From positions 105,313,821 to 105,377,820 of the forward strand of contig NC_037677.1 in the NCBI RefSeq assembly GCF_003255815.1: a stretch of 64,000 nucleotides of DNA, in the 5' to 3' direction. Source of the stretch: Theropithecus gelada (Eukaryota > Chordata > Mammalia > Primates > Cercopithecidae). Shown here piece by piece: positions 1 through 10,838 of the stretch. The notes below the pieces were generated by a model that worked only from the letters and a program-made list of their open reading frames with translations, ran no database searches and was not told the origin of the DNA. Numbering within the stretch: the first letter of the stretch is position 1; each line of letters opens with the position of its first letter. A program made the translations under genes and the position numbers.

Positions 1-805
1 TGGTTATCATGTCCTCTTTGGTATAATTACAATTACTGATATGGGTAGCGGAATGCTTCTGGATGTCTTAGTAGCCCTTGACTTTGCACAAGGATAGAAA
101 AACCTGATATTGGGAGCCAACCATGTCCCCATTAGGTCACACTGGTTTTCTCATCAAGCCACGGGGAACCTGTGAAGTTGATCACTTCACCTCTTATCCC
201 TTGACTTTTAGGCACAATTATTCCCTAAGCAGCCAAACAATGTTTGAAATCAGCAGATCAAGGTACAGAGGAGGAATTTTAGGTCCTTTTAGGTATAGTC
301 CAGTATGATCTTTCTGTCCCCTATAAAGAACACTTGAATGCATGTACAGAATGCTCCAGAGAAACAGAAGAGACAATTAAAACACTATATTAGTAAGTAT
401 GCAAATTCCTAAGATAAATGAGCTTCCATGAAACTTTCACATCTGATGTTATTTTCTGAGTATAGTAGTATAAGAAATAAATGATCCTGTTAAGTTAGAA
501 GACTGGCCAGAATTTAAAGCAATAAGACCCAGAAGACCAAAACATATTGCATAATGAGAAGTGTGAACATGTAGTTCCATCCTCAAATAAAGCTTTTGGG
601 ACTGTAGAATTTCAGTTGTTCTATGAAATGGTGTGAGTCCTAACACCAAGGACCCACAGTCAAAGACGTGAGAGGAGAAAGCAAAAGGAAGTTAGATTAT
701 TTATAACATGGATAGGAAACATAGGGCACAAATGCCACTGCTATTATCTCTTACAAACGGCAGAAATCATAAATTTATCATAAAACTCTTTCTGAATACT
801 AAGAA
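1..805. other. No recognised feature
   Basis: AT-rich single-copy-looking sequence. No repeat family could be assigned with confidence and the short reading frames have no recognisable protein character. An old, strongly diverged LTR or DNA-transposon relic cannot be excluded. Confidence 0.4.
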
Positions 806-1385
806 AGCTATATTTTTAAATACTTTAAGTTCTGGGATATATGTGCAGAACGTACAGATTTGTTACATAGGTATATATGTGTCATGGTGGTTTGCTGCAC
901 CTGTCAACTCATCATCTAGGTTTTAAGCCCCACATGTATTAGGTATTTGTCCTAATGCTCTCCCTCCCCTTGCCCTCCATCCTACGACAGGCCCCGGTGT
1001 GTGATATACCCCTCCCTGTGTTCACGTGTTCTCATTGTTCAACTCCCACTTATGAGTGACAACATGAGGTGTTTGGTTTTCTGTTCCTGTGTTAGTTTGC
1101 TGAAAATGATGGTTTCCAACTTCATCCATGTCCCTGCAATAGATGTTAACTCATTCTTGTTTATGGTTGCATGGTATTTCATGGTGTATATGTGCCATAT
1201 TTTCTTTATCCAGTCTATCATTGATGGGCATTTGGGTTGCTTCCAAGTCTTTGCTATTGTAAATACTGCTGCAATAAACATACATGTGCCTGTGTCTTTA
1301 CAGAATGATTTATAATTCTTTGGGTATATATCCATTGATGAAGAAAATTTTCTGTGGAACTGCTCTCAAACTTCCACAATCTTAT
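806..1385 (-). mobile_element. L1 3' end, antisense, 5'-truncated
   Basis: On the minus strand this is the end of L1 ORF2 followed by the 3' UTR. On the plus strand it starts with the reversed 3' end (about 815-900), passes through reversed ORF2 C-terminal sequence including the reversed 'cataagtgggag'-type stretch near 1045, and reaches the reversed 'cagcactattcacaatagc'-type region around 1250-1280. The minus-strand reading frame ending near 1039 gives ORF2 C-terminal-like residues such as IAAVFTIAKTWKQPKCPSMI. The poly(A) tail is short and eroded (plus-strand T run near 812). The 5' boundary near 1335-1385 is blurred. Dead copy, older primate L1PA/L1PB-type by divergence. Confidence 0.88.
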
Positions 1386-1973
1386 TTGTCATCTCTGATG
1401 ACCTATGGACATAATCAGTGTTATGTCAAGTTCCTTAAATGTAATATACTCCAATCTTTTGGGACACTATGAATAGGCAGAAAAGGGTCACTGGATAAAA
1501 GACATAGAATATTTCTGTCTCTCCATTGTTAGAGTACTTCTTGTCTAACCCCTCATTCGTAACTTTGTTTTGTCAGGTACTACATTGAGTGTTTATCTTT
1601 TCCTGTAGTGATATTATCTTAGCTGAAAATGTGTTTTATAATTTATAAAAACTCTTTCACATTAATTATTACTTCTGATGTTTATGACAATGCTATGATA
1701 TAAATAATGCAGGTATTTTTTCCCCACTCTAAGAAGTAAAATGTCTGGCTGAAATATGTTAAGAATGGTTTCACATTCTTATTTTTACTAACTAAACCAA
1801 CCAAGATGAAAAGTTAAAACTTCAATAATAATAGTTGGTTTTTATTGAGTTTATATATAGGAAACTCTGCCTCCGATTAATAGTTTTAAAAGTTAGCTAA
1901 TACTAGAACTTTGTAAACCATGAGAACAAATGATCTCTAAAGTTTCTTCCAAAAAACAGTACCTATAGATCTT
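1386..1973. other. No recognised feature
   Basis: AT-rich sequence between the antisense L1 end and the first copy of the 166-bp duplication. No coding or repeat signal seen. Confidence 0.4.
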
Positions 1974-2139
1974 GTGGCTAAGTCTAAAAAGGGTCTTTCT
2001 AACTTTCCTAAGGGTTTAAATCTGCCTTTTAAGAGCTGCCTGGTCTAATTTTTCAGTTCTGCCTTCAGCATTACAATATACCAAAACTCCAATAGTAGAG
2101 TAACCAGAAAATTACACCATAACATAACATGGAAGAGGA
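1974..2139 (+). repeat. Local duplication A, copy 1 (probable source)
   Basis: 166 bp that recurs in the same orientation at 3081-3246. Aligned by eye the two copies differ by about 9 substitutions and no gaps, about 95% identity. This copy lies in ordinary sequence on both sides, while the other is wedged between a (GT)n and a (TA)n tract, so this one is the likelier source. It matches no interspersed repeat family that I recognise. Confidence 0.95.
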
Positions 2140-2514
2140 GATTAGTTCTTGATCCTCCAAGCATTTGTTTTGGCACTTAAACAAAATTATTTGATGTTTT
2201 TAAAGTGGTCTTAAGTAGAATGGCTACAAATGCTATTAAGCATCAGAAAATTACCAGGCTTTACTAAATCTGCAGGAACGATGTTCAACCTTAACATCTT
2301 CTCATGAATTTTGTGTCATAAAAATGTGTCATTGGTGGTTACAATGATAGTAAATAATTTTAGAAAGAAACTGGTCAAACGTAATGCATTTTTTCTCTGC
2401 CCTATGCACCATAGTTTCTTCTAGAAACAATGAACACAGAATTCTTGACTGAATAAAATATGTAAATATTTTTTATTTCTTCTTACCTATACACTTATTT
2501 ATGAATTCATGTAT
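2140..2514. other. No recognised feature
   Basis: AT-rich sequence between duplication copy 1 and an antisense Alu. No coding signal. Confidence 0.4.
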
Positions 2515-2848
2515 TTATTTTCGAGATAGGGTCTTGCTCTGTCACCCAGTCTGATACAGGGGCATGATCATAGTTTACTACTACATTCCTGAACTCCTGA
2601 GCTCAAGCAATCCTCCTGCCTCAGTCAGCTTTCTCAGTAGTTGGGACTGTAGGCACAAGCTACCAAACTTGGCTAAGTTTTACATTGTTTTTGTTGTTGT
2701 TGTTGCTGCTGCTTGTTTGGTTTTTTTTCATAGAGACTGTCTCACTATTCTGCCCAGGCTATTCTAAAACTTATGGTCTTGAGCAATTCTGCCTTGACCT
2801 CGCAAAGTTTTGGAATGACAGGTGTGAGCTGCCACCACACCAGATCAA
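2515..2848 (-). mobile_element. AluJ-like, antisense, diverged
   Basis: Dimeric Alu on the minus strand. Plus-strand landmarks are 'gtcttgctctgtcaccca' near 2530, 'cctgaactcctgagctcaag' near 2588, 'gttgggactgtaggcac' near 2640 and the left-arm end near 2820-2846. The middle A-rich linker has become a (TTG)n/T-rich stretch near 2690-2730. High divergence suggests the oldest subfamily (AluJ). Confidence 0.9.
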
Positions 2849-3030
2849 ATATCTTCTTTGAAGGAAGAAAAATATTCTAGAAGGCAAAAATATAAATTAT
2901 TAAATCTAATAGAAGAATGACCAAGGGGCAATGTACAACAAAGTCTTTCTGTGGTTAAGTGTTCAGGTCTTCCTGCAATGGACACAGAATTATTATAATA
3001 TAGATGCATGTTGTGAAACATTTCATGTCT

Positions 3031-3033
<3 letters not shown>

Positions 3034-3077
<44 letters not shown>
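3034..3077. repeat. (GT)22 microsatellite
   Basis: Uninterrupted dinucleotide run, 44 bp, three bases upstream of duplication copy 2. Likely polymorphic and able to adopt Z-DNA. Confidence 0.98.
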
Positions 3078-3079
<2 letters not shown>

Positions 3080-3080
3080 C

Positions 3081-3243
3081 GTGGTTAAGTCTAAAAAGGG
3101 TCTTTCTAACTTTCCTAAGGGTGTAAATCTGCTTTTTAAGAGCTGCCTGGTTTAATCTTTCAGTTCTGCCTTCAGCATTACAATATACCTAAACTCCAAC
3201 AGTAGAGTAACCAGAAAATTACACCGTAATATAACATGGAAGA

Positions 3244-3246
<3 letters not shown>
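3081..3246 (+). repeat. Local duplication A, copy 2 (probable insert)
   Basis: 166 bp, about 95% identical to 1974-2139, same orientation, about 1.1 kb downstream. It is bounded by (GT)22 on the left and (TA)n on the right, as if it had been inserted into a composite (GT)n(TA)n microsatellite. There is no poly(A) tail or TSD, so retrotransposition is unlikely. Confidence 0.95.

Positions 3247-3281
<35 letters not shown>
3246..3281. repeat. (TA)18 microsatellite
   Basis: Pure AT dinucleotide run, 36 bp, directly joined to the end of duplication copy 2. Self-complementary, so it can extrude as a cruciform and is a likely fragile point. Confidence 0.97.
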
Positions 3282-3284
<3 letters not shown>

Positions 3285-4099
3285 AAGTCACTTCCTCCAC
3301 AAGTGAGGCATTTTTAGAAATCACAGTATTTTAGCTTATTTATTGATTTAACTTGTGAAATGATCTCATCACTTCCAAAGTGCAAAATAAAAATGGTGTT
3401 ACTATGGCACTGTAAAAAGAGTCCTGGGCTGAGTGGGGAGACTATGGGAATGAGGTAGGAATCCTTAAGAGGTGGAGATAAATAAAACATGTAAAACAGA
3501 GAAAACAAAACTTCAATGAACTTCAGGCAAAAAAGATTATTTGAATACTCTTTTTTGTGTTTCCTCAGGCATTTCTGGGCTGTATTATTCTCTAATGTCA
3601 CAGAACACTTAAACATGGTTCTTTCACCTGATATTCAAGGTCCAATGTCAATTTGATGAGAAGTCTAGAGCTGAATTATAGGACTCTTTCAAAACAACTT
3701 TTCTTTTTCATGAGTGAAGGCATAGAAGGCACATTTAACAGTATGCAGATAACTTCCAGCAGAGGAAGAACAAATTTTAACACTCAGATCATACTTAGGG
3801 TATCCAGCTAAAAGGGAGAATGAATACCAATACTTAAAAAAAACAAGTTGAATAAATTTATTATTGCTACATTGAAAGACTTAAGACTTAAATTTAAAAA
3901 AAAAACCCCAAATTCATAAGTGTAAGATAGTGAACCTACAAATTTAAAATTTAAAAGCAATTCATTTTGTAGAAAACCCTGAAGGGATCATTAACCTCTG
4001 ACTAATTATGAACTGGTAGTCCAACCAGAAGAACAATAAGAAAAAAATAGTTTTATATGATTTTGACATCTTTATCCTCATTATTCTCAGTTACATCAT
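3282..4099. other. No recognised feature
   Basis: AT-rich sequence with short A-runs near 3833 and 3895. The 100-residue minus-strand frame at 3314-3616 has no recognisable domain and looks like chance. Confidence 0.4.
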
Positions 4100-4275
4100 T
4101 CTTCTGTATCAAGTATGGTGCTATACACTTAATATAAAATATGTCATTTAGCCCACACAACTAATTTTATGATGTTAATATTACTATCCTCATTTTTTAG
4201 CCAGGATTCAAATGTAGGTCAGCTGATGCTAAAGTCCCTGCTATTAATTCTGTATTACACTGTTGCCCCACAATG
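4100..4275 (-). mobile_element. MIR SINE relic, antisense
   Basis: Plus-strand text follows the reverse complement of MIR in order: 'ggtgctatacacttaatata' region, 'catttagcccacacaacta', 'atgatgttaatattactatc', 'ctcattttttag', then, after a deletion, 'ccaggattcaaatgtagg'. Strongly diverged, with an internal gap. Confidence 0.65.
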
Positions 4276-5229
4276 TCTATCAAAGGACCATGCTCTGGGA
4301 ATTTCAAATAACCTCATAGCAAAAAAAATATATATGACGACCAGCATAGTACAACAAAAATAATAAAGCAGGTTAAAAATTGGTGCATGCACAAGAAGTT
4401 TAATATTTTTTAAACTGAATTCTTTTGAAAGGTGAATGATGCATTTAGAGAAGTTGACGTGTGAAGACTATAATAAGGAGTCATTATATAGACATAGAGC
4501 CGTCTGTGGCTTGATATGCTCTGGGAATCTGAAAAGGGATGATAGTTCTTGGCTGTAGAAAGGCAAATTTTGTCTGAGTATAAAGAAGAAGGAATAACTT
4601 CAGAAACTGTACAATATAATTTGTAGCTTTGCAAAAGCGTAAACTCTCTATAACTGGCAGTGCTTGAGAAAACTCACGAAAATGCCAGTTAAGATTCTCA
4701 GAGGAAATGACAAAACAACCAACTTCAATATAATCTATTCATCTAGTCCTCTTTCAACCCATCATATCAAGGCTCTAGATAATGGTGAACTTCTTTATCA
4801 GTGTACAAAAAGTCAGAAAAAAATCATTTGAGGCTGTATCAATTATTGCTGAATGACTTGATCACTATCAGCTTCTTTTTCTGTAACTATATTTATACAT
4901 TTTTATTTAGCTAGACTTTAATAAATGTTTCCAATATAGTAGTTAATACAGTAGGATAGCTTTAATGATTTAGCCATGCCTTTCCTCACATAACAGATTA
5001 TTACTTTAACAATGTAAATGGGCATTTTTAATAATCTCTCATTTATATTTTATTTTTGTGGAATTTTATTGAAAATTTCTAGAATGAAATTTGCACAAGT
5101 GACTTTATTACAAAATACAATTTTAGCCATTAGAGGCTGAATCCACATCCAGTTTCCCCAAATTTACCACCAACACTAGATAATTTATTTAATTCCCCTA
5201 AAGGAACCTGATAGGAGTATGTCCACATC
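4276..5229. other. No recognised feature
   Basis: AT-rich, no repeat family assigned, no coding signal. Confidence 0.4.
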
Positions 5230-5740
5230 AGTTTAGTTCTTCTCCCCTTCACTGTCCAAGTTAGCATTGTTTCCTGAATCCTCAGTCATGGTTTACATCA
5301 CCAGATACCTAGTTTCCATCATCAGAATTCTTGGATTTGCCCTGAAACTCATCTTCTCTTTTACTATCCTCCCCCAACACAACTAATCAATAATCAATAT
5401 TAAATATCAAATAATCAGTCATTAAATCCTGTTGGTTGTACCACAGCACTGTCTCCTGAATTTAGACACGCCTCGCTTAGGCACTGTAATTTCCCTAAAT
5501 CAGGTCCTCGTGGTCTCTTTCACTCTTACAGTAGTTTGCCCTCTCCTTCCTACTTCCTCCTTTAGTCCATCAAATCAGTTTAGAAAATGTTGTCTCCAGA
5601 TCTGTCTTTCTAAAAATAGCAACCCCTTAAACCTACAGGCTTCCTACACACATTATATTAGGCATACAAACTCAATTATCACATTTCCCCCACTGCCAGT
5701 GAAGCCTGTTCCTCTTCCCTATGACTGCTGTGTTTCCAAT
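5230..5740 (+). mobile_element. L2 LINE relic (upstream segment)
   Basis: Pyrimidine-rich text with the L2-like order 'aaatcctgttggttgtacca', 'tctcctgaatttagacacgc' and 'cagatctgtctttctaaaa'. The 147-residue plus frame at 5432-5875 runs from this relic into the following LTR, so it is a chimera of two repeats and not a gene. The L2 stops where the LTR begins. Confidence 0.5.
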
Positions 5741-6099
5741 TGCTATGGTCTGAATGTTGGTGTCCCCCCAAAATTTATAAACTGGAACCTAATACCTAAT
5801 TGGATGGTATTAGGAGGTGGGGCCTTTGAGAAGTTAATAATTTATGAGGGTCCCACCCTCATGAATGGGATTTAGTGCCCTTATAAAAGAGGCTTGAGAG
5901 AGCTCCCTTTCCTCCCCTGCCATGTGAGAACACACAGAGGCATCATCTTTGAAGAAGGCCCTCACTAGACTGAATTGCTGACACCTTGATCTTGGACTTT
6001 CCAGCCTCTAGAACTGTAAGCAATAAATTACCGCTGTTTATAAATCGCTCAGGGTAATTTTTTTTTTTTTTTTTATAGCAGCCAAAGCTAACCAAGACA
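5741..6099 (+). mobile_element. MLT1A-like solo LTR (ERVL-MaLR)
   Basis: A complete-looking LTR from 'tgctatggtctgaatgttgg' to '...accaagaca'. Family landmarks are 'ggtattaggaggtggggcct' near 5807, the 'cttataaaaga' TATA-like box near 5880, 'tgccatgtgagaacacac' near 5918 and 'aagcaataaattaccgctg' (polyadenylation signal region) near 6018. A T17 run interrupts the 3' end at 6058-6074. Only the LTR remains, with no retroviral genes. I see no clear TSD. Confidence 0.88.
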
Positions 6100-6539
6100 T
6101 CACCCAAAGATACCTGCTGGGCAGCTACTTAAAATGCTAATCTTTAAACTATTTTTAAAATGTACTATGAAGGATAAATTTGTACTCACTAGTACAAATT
6201 TTGCATTGGGGAAAATATTGAATTGATTTGAAGAAACATTTTGGTATACCACTTGAAGTTGGAATTAGACTTCTAAAAGTCAAGAATGAATCAAAACGAA
6301 CCATTTTTTTAAGGTGAGTGTGATTGGTTTCCTGAAAAGTTTTGTTCTCTTGAGAGGGGATATTAGTGTAGAAGTGAACTGATCAGAATAATCAGAGGCA
6401 GAGTAGCCTCCCAGGTGTCCTCTTTAGTGATCACTACTCCATTTCATAAGCTATTCAATTCTGATTAAGTATATGTAAATGCATACACACAGAAACAAAC
6501 AATATTGGTTTAAATAACCTCCTTCTTATGATCCTGTCC
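6100..6539. other. No recognised feature
   Basis: Sequence between the LTR and the next L2-like segment. No repeat or coding signal assigned. Confidence 0.4.
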
Positions 6540-6995
6540 TTTCACCTATCTGCCTAGGTGTGGCCCTTCTCACTTTTGCTCTGAAAGTTTCCCTGTACCC
6601 TGGATATGCTGGGACTCACATTGCTGTGCCTTTACCCACATTGTTTTATGTGTCGTGAATGACCACCCATTCTCTCACTCCCTCTCCTCCACTCCTGAGA
6701 ATATTTTCATTGTCAGTAACTAACTGAGCTTAAAAAGTATCAGCTTTTCCTTAAGGCCCCAGGCACTGAATTCCTCTTTGTTTTGTATCCCCCATGTATT
6801 TGTTCACATCACTTTATTTTTATTACCTTTATTATCATTGTTAATGTTATATATATTTTTTCACACATATATTTTCAATAATAGTCTTTGAGTTACTCCA
6901 GGGCAAGAATTCTTCACTTATTTTCATTTTCTTAGTGCTTATCCAGTCTCTCCGCATTAGCTGAGTGATCAAATAAAGTTTTTTGAATTAATTGA
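6540..6995 (+). mobile_element. L2 LINE relic, 3' end
   Basis: The order of features fits the L2 3' end: pyrimidine-rich 'ctgtcctttcacctatctgc', a long T/A-rich block near 6790-6850, 'ccagggcaagaattcttcac' near 6898, 'cttagtgcttatccagtct' near 6930 and a 'gatcaaataaagtttttt' tail near 6967. Together with 5230-5740 this may be one L2 interrupted by the LTR, although 6100-6539 does not fit clearly. Confidence 0.6.
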
Positions 6996-8841
6996 ATTAG
7001 TTTCTGTTACCTTTTAAAGGTTACAGAGGAGGTTCTAGCCTTGAGTGAGTCACTGACCCATTCACTAACTTAAAAAGCAATGAGAATGGCAGGGCATGCC
7101 CATATACATTGGATCACTATGTGAAAAATAAAATAAGTTAATAAATAAAAAATGATACATTATAGTAAAGCACTGTACCAACTTATGTTATCTTAAACAT
7201 CATTCATCATATAAGATGATTTGTTAAATTGAGTGGAATGAATCAGTAGTAGATCAAGATCTGTGGGAAAAAAAAAATCACATCAATATGAAAGTCCAAG
7301 GTGTTTAGTTACTGGTCCACATTTCCTGACCAGAGAGTAATTGGTGAAGACTGCATCATGAAACATCTCTTCTTCTAAGGAAATCTACAGACGTTTAGCA
7401 TTCCAAGTCAGCAAGCATATAAGTCCAGAATAGCAAAGCAATTGTCCAGTGCCTTAGCAGTCTCTATAATACTTGTGGACATGGAAAGAAATCTGGGTCA
7501 TGTATACTCATACTGCTGAGAATGGACAACAGGACGGAAATAAAATTAAAATGTCATTGAGACAGGCCTTGGCAGGATTCTTCAATTATAGTGCTCTCTT
7601 TATATGGAATACAAAAGGCAACCATTATAAGGTCCTAAATGATACACTCTCCACCTGCAAATGTAAGTGGTTACTGTGTCACCACACTCTATTCCTCAAA
7701 GAAACAACAACAAAATTAAACAAATGAGTCTAGGAACTTGTTTCAGCTAACACTTGTTTCACGAAATATTCTAAATAGAGACCCCTGGTAGTAAATACTT
7801 ATTGACTTTGTCCAATGTACATTATTTTGTAAAATATCTTTGATTTTCCAAACCCATCCATCCACCAATCTCAGTTTATACGGCTTGGCATAGTTTCTCA
7901 GTAAGTAACTAATGGTGTAGTGATAGTGGTGCTCTGGCATTACAGCATAATACTGCACTCCTGATGAAAACTCGGCTCCCACACATATTGTTGCTCTGAT
8001 ATGTCCGTGAAGCATGGCTTATCATTTTCATTTCCTAATAAGTTATCTGTCCTTTCATAGAGCATACTTATGGTTGCTTTAAATTTAGTACTTTCTGGTC
8101 TTTGCCAAAATCCATGATTCACAAATATAAATAAGAACATCAGAACAAAAAACTAAGATATGGGTGCATGTGTGCATATGCACATGTGTATATTCAGAAA
8201 CTGGAAAAACTAAAATGAAGATAGCCTTTTTGGGAAAAAATATCTCTTATTACAAATATTAAAAATACATAAGAAAATAATCTCTTCATTAAAAATACTA
8301 AAAGTGCATAATTGTTATAAGTATACCCATAAGAATTACTACCTATCCCATTACCCAGTGAAATTCCTCCATAATGCCAAAGATAATACAATTAATACTA
8401 GTGCCCAGAGAGGCAGGAGGCACATCTGTAATTCTTACTACCACTGAGTGTTCCAAATAAAATAATGCTTCAAAACTCAAACCCTCACTATATTATCTAA
8501 TGTAAAGGGAACCGTGTCAGTCACAGACCAAGACAAAATTTCAAGAAACATAGCGCCACTGCAAGCTTAGAACTGACATCACCGGTGTTGTTTCAGAACA
8601 CTGTAATCAAGTTTACTTCATTTTCCTTCTGTGTAAAAGATGTGGTCAAAAAAGTATATATGCACTGAGGCTTGGTGTTCCTAAGAAGAAATACTTCAGT
8701 AGGCAACTGTCTTTAAATGAATATAATTAGCTCAATTTAAGAAATTGACCATTGTTTTGAAACACTACATACAAAAGCTATTTGTATAAACTGCAAACAG
8801 AAGTCTCTCACTCTCCCTCTTTTAAACATACACATAGAGGC
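6996..8841. other. No recognised feature
   Basis: About 1.85 kb of AT-rich sequence. Short frames on both strands carry no recognisable domain. No repeat family could be named with confidence. Confidence 0.4.
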
Positions 8842-8913
8842 GGAAGGAAGGAAGGAAGGAAGGAAGGAAGGAAGGAAGGAAGGAAGGAAGGAAGGAAGGA
8901 AGGAAGGAAGGAA
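8842..8913 (+). repeat. (GGAA)18 microsatellite
   Basis: Eighteen uninterrupted GGAA units, which run straight into (GGGA)n. Tandem GGAA is the core of ETS-factor sites, and runs of this length are known EWSR1::FLI1 binding elements in Ewing sarcoma cells. Any regulatory role here is inference. Confidence 0.98.
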
Positions 8914-8916
8914 GGA

Positions 8917-9064
8917 GGGAGGGAGGGAGGGAGGGAGGGAGGGAGGGAGGGAGGGAGGGTAGGGAGGCAGGGAGGGAGGGAAGAGAGAAAAAAGAAAAGA
9001 AAAGAAAGAAAAGAAGGAGAGAGAGAAAGAAAGAGAAAGAAGGAAGGGAAGGGAAGGAGGGAAA
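8917..9064 (+). repeat. (GGGA)10 GGG plus degenerate purine tract
   Basis: Eleven GGG runs separated by single A residues up to 8959, then GGGAGG, GAAA and GA-type purine sequence to 9064. With the preceding (GGAA)18 the tract is almost entirely purine for about 223 bp (pyrimidines only at 8960 and 8968). Translated in any frame it gives the low-complexity peptides at 8737-9129, which are not genes. Confidence 0.97.
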
Positions 9065-9074
9065 TGTTTCAAGC

Positions 9075-9283
9075 TATTGTAGATTGATTTTAAAAATGTC
9101 TCCAATTTTTTATGCCTCCCTGTATACAAATTCTTTGCAATATGACCTTGTAGCTCCTCCCATTAAGAGCTGGAATTAATTGTACCACACTTTAATCCTG
9201 GTGGGCTTTATTTGCTTTGGCCCATAAATTGAGGTGTAAGTGACATTGTGTCTATTCTAACCAAGGCTGCAAAAGGAATATTA
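9075..9283 (+). mobile_element. MLT1 LTR (H-L type), left fragment
   Basis: Plus-strand MLT1 landmarks are 'aaaaatgtctccaatttttt' near 9092, 'ctttgcaatatgaccttgta' near 9133, 'gctcctcccattaagagctg' near 9152 and the eroded 'gtaagtgacattgtgtct' region near 9236. The matching right part resumes at about 9700-9945, so this LTR was split by the antisense LTR between them. Confidence 0.7.
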
Positions 9284-9698
9284 GTCAGTTCTCACTGTAT
9301 AACATACCACTCACAACCCAATATCTTAAAATAATTAGCATTTTTTTTGTTGCTTGGAAATCTACAGATTAGTTGAGTGGTTCTGCCAATTTGGGTCATG
9401 TGTGGCTGATCTTGGCAGGGCCTGTTCATCATCCAGCAGGCGAACCCATATCTTTTTACATGGTGGTTCCAATTTCAAAGAGAGTCAGAAGTATGACAGG
9501 CCTCTTAATCTTTAGACATGGAACCAGCACATTTATTCTTTCTGTTTTCCAACACAATTCAAAGAGTCAGCGTGCATTCAAGGGACTGGGAAACAGATTC
9601 TACTTCTTGATGGAAGGAGCTACAAATTCACACTTTAAAGGTGGTAAATATGTATAAATAGATAACTGAGGTCATTTTAATAATTAATCTAACACAAC
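9284..9698 (-). mobile_element. MLT1 LTR, antisense, nested
   Basis: On the plus strand it reads as a reversed MLT1: 'attagtcagttctcactgta' (reversed 3' end), 'ttgcttggaaatctacagat', 'catcatccagcaggcgaacc', 'cttgatggaaggagctacaa' and 'taattaatctaacaca' (reversed 5' end). It separates two collinear parts of a plus-strand MLT1. The 94-residue frame at 9373-9657 lies wholly inside it and is not a gene. Confidence 0.75.
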
Positions 9699-9945
9699 AG
9701 ACTCTGAACACTCTGTTAACCCTTTTGAAATCCTACTTCCATCATAAGAACAACCCCAGTCAGGTGCCAGCCAACTTTCAAAGTTGTGAGTAAGACCATC
9801 CTGGAGCAACCGACCTCAAGATGACTAGTCAGCTGACAAAAGATGCAGGAAGAAAACAAGGAAAGCTCAAAACCACTCATCGAAGCCAGCTCAAATTGCT
9901 GCGCACAGAATACTGAGCTAAATAAATAAACAGAATTAAAAGTCA
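9699..9945 (+). mobile_element. MLT1 LTR, right fragment
   Basis: Continues the plus-strand MLT1 with 'ctctgttaacccttttgaaa', 'gtgagtaagaccatcctgga', 'gatgactagtcagctgacaa' and a terminal 'actgagctaaataaataaa' polyadenylation region. Strongly diverged. Confidence 0.6.
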
Positions 9946-10734
9946 ACCAAATCTTGGGGAGGTATATAAAGGAGCAGCATTGAGGTGTCAACAAGTCACT
10001 GGTACGTGGCTTTTGTTTGATAGATGTGCCTGCTTTTATGATTAATCAGCAAGGATGGTGCAAAGTGGACATAAAACACATTGTTAGTCTCATGCTGCTG
10101 ACCATCTTGCTAGTAAGACAAAGACCCAGGCATCATCTACCATTTCTGGTGCTATGTTTAATACGTGCTTATGTCTGCATATATTAAACTGCTTTCTAGG
10201 AAGCTTATAACATTCTTCATGTGTTAATATCTTTTTTTAAAAATGTACTGCCTTCAAATACTTAACTAAATGTAACATTTCTGCATACTGAATTCAGCCA
10301 TCTGATAATGTTATGCATGATCCAAACCATGTTATTTTTATTTGCTCATTTCTATAATCATTCATTAAACCACAATCCCATTGTGGGCTCCAACTATATG
10401 TAAATTGTGTGGAAGATTTTAGAAATATAGTAGTCATGTATATATAAGAATTGGCTTCAAGAGCCTTCCAGAACTGAGAGATAGATAGATAGATAAAGAA
10501 ATAGAGAAGCAAATAGATAATTGCATACTATGTGGTCTGCATTGGAATGAGCTTATAGGAAAGTTTTTTGTGTCTAATATATGGAGAAATTAATACTGTC
10601 TTGGTGTAGTTGTGGTCAGCAACATCCTCCAAGGGCCAATTTTATAAAAATGGTCAAAATGCAGAAGGTTATGGGGGGAAGAAAACATTTAGGATTTTGT
10701 TAAAAATATCAATTCTAGGACTCTAAAAATAAAC
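9946..10734. other. No recognised feature
   Basis: AT-rich sequence with a short (GATA)4 stretch near 10480-10495. No gene signal. Confidence 0.4.
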
Positions 10735-10838
10735 TTCATGTATCAGAATCTCTGTGGCCAGAGTCAAGTGACCTACATTTTAAAGAGTATCCCAGGTGAT
10801 TCTCCTGCCCAGTGAAGTCTGAGAACCACCGCAGCAGA
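10735..10838 (+). mobile_element. MER5A/B-like DNA transposon relic
   Basis: Partial hAT-Charlie MITE: 'tatcagaatctctgtggcc', 'ctacattttaaagagtatcc', 'caggtgattctcctgcc' and the terminal 'gtctgagaaccaccg'. The 5' half is missing. Confidence 0.65.

Noticed and set aside
1..805. Possible old retroviral or LTR fragment
   Set aside because: No LTR ends, no TSD and no recognisable internal sequence. Too weak to call.
5432..5875. 147-codon plus-strand frame
   Set aside because: It crosses from an L2 relic into an MLT1A-like LTR, so it is a chance fusion of two dead repeats.
8737..9129. 130-codon minus-strand frame rich in Pro, Ser, Leu and Phe, and the 101-codon plus-strand frame rich in Gly, Arg, Lys and Glu
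   Set aside because: Both are translations of the (GGAA)n/(GGGA)n purine tract. Low complexity, mirrored on both strands, with no gene context.
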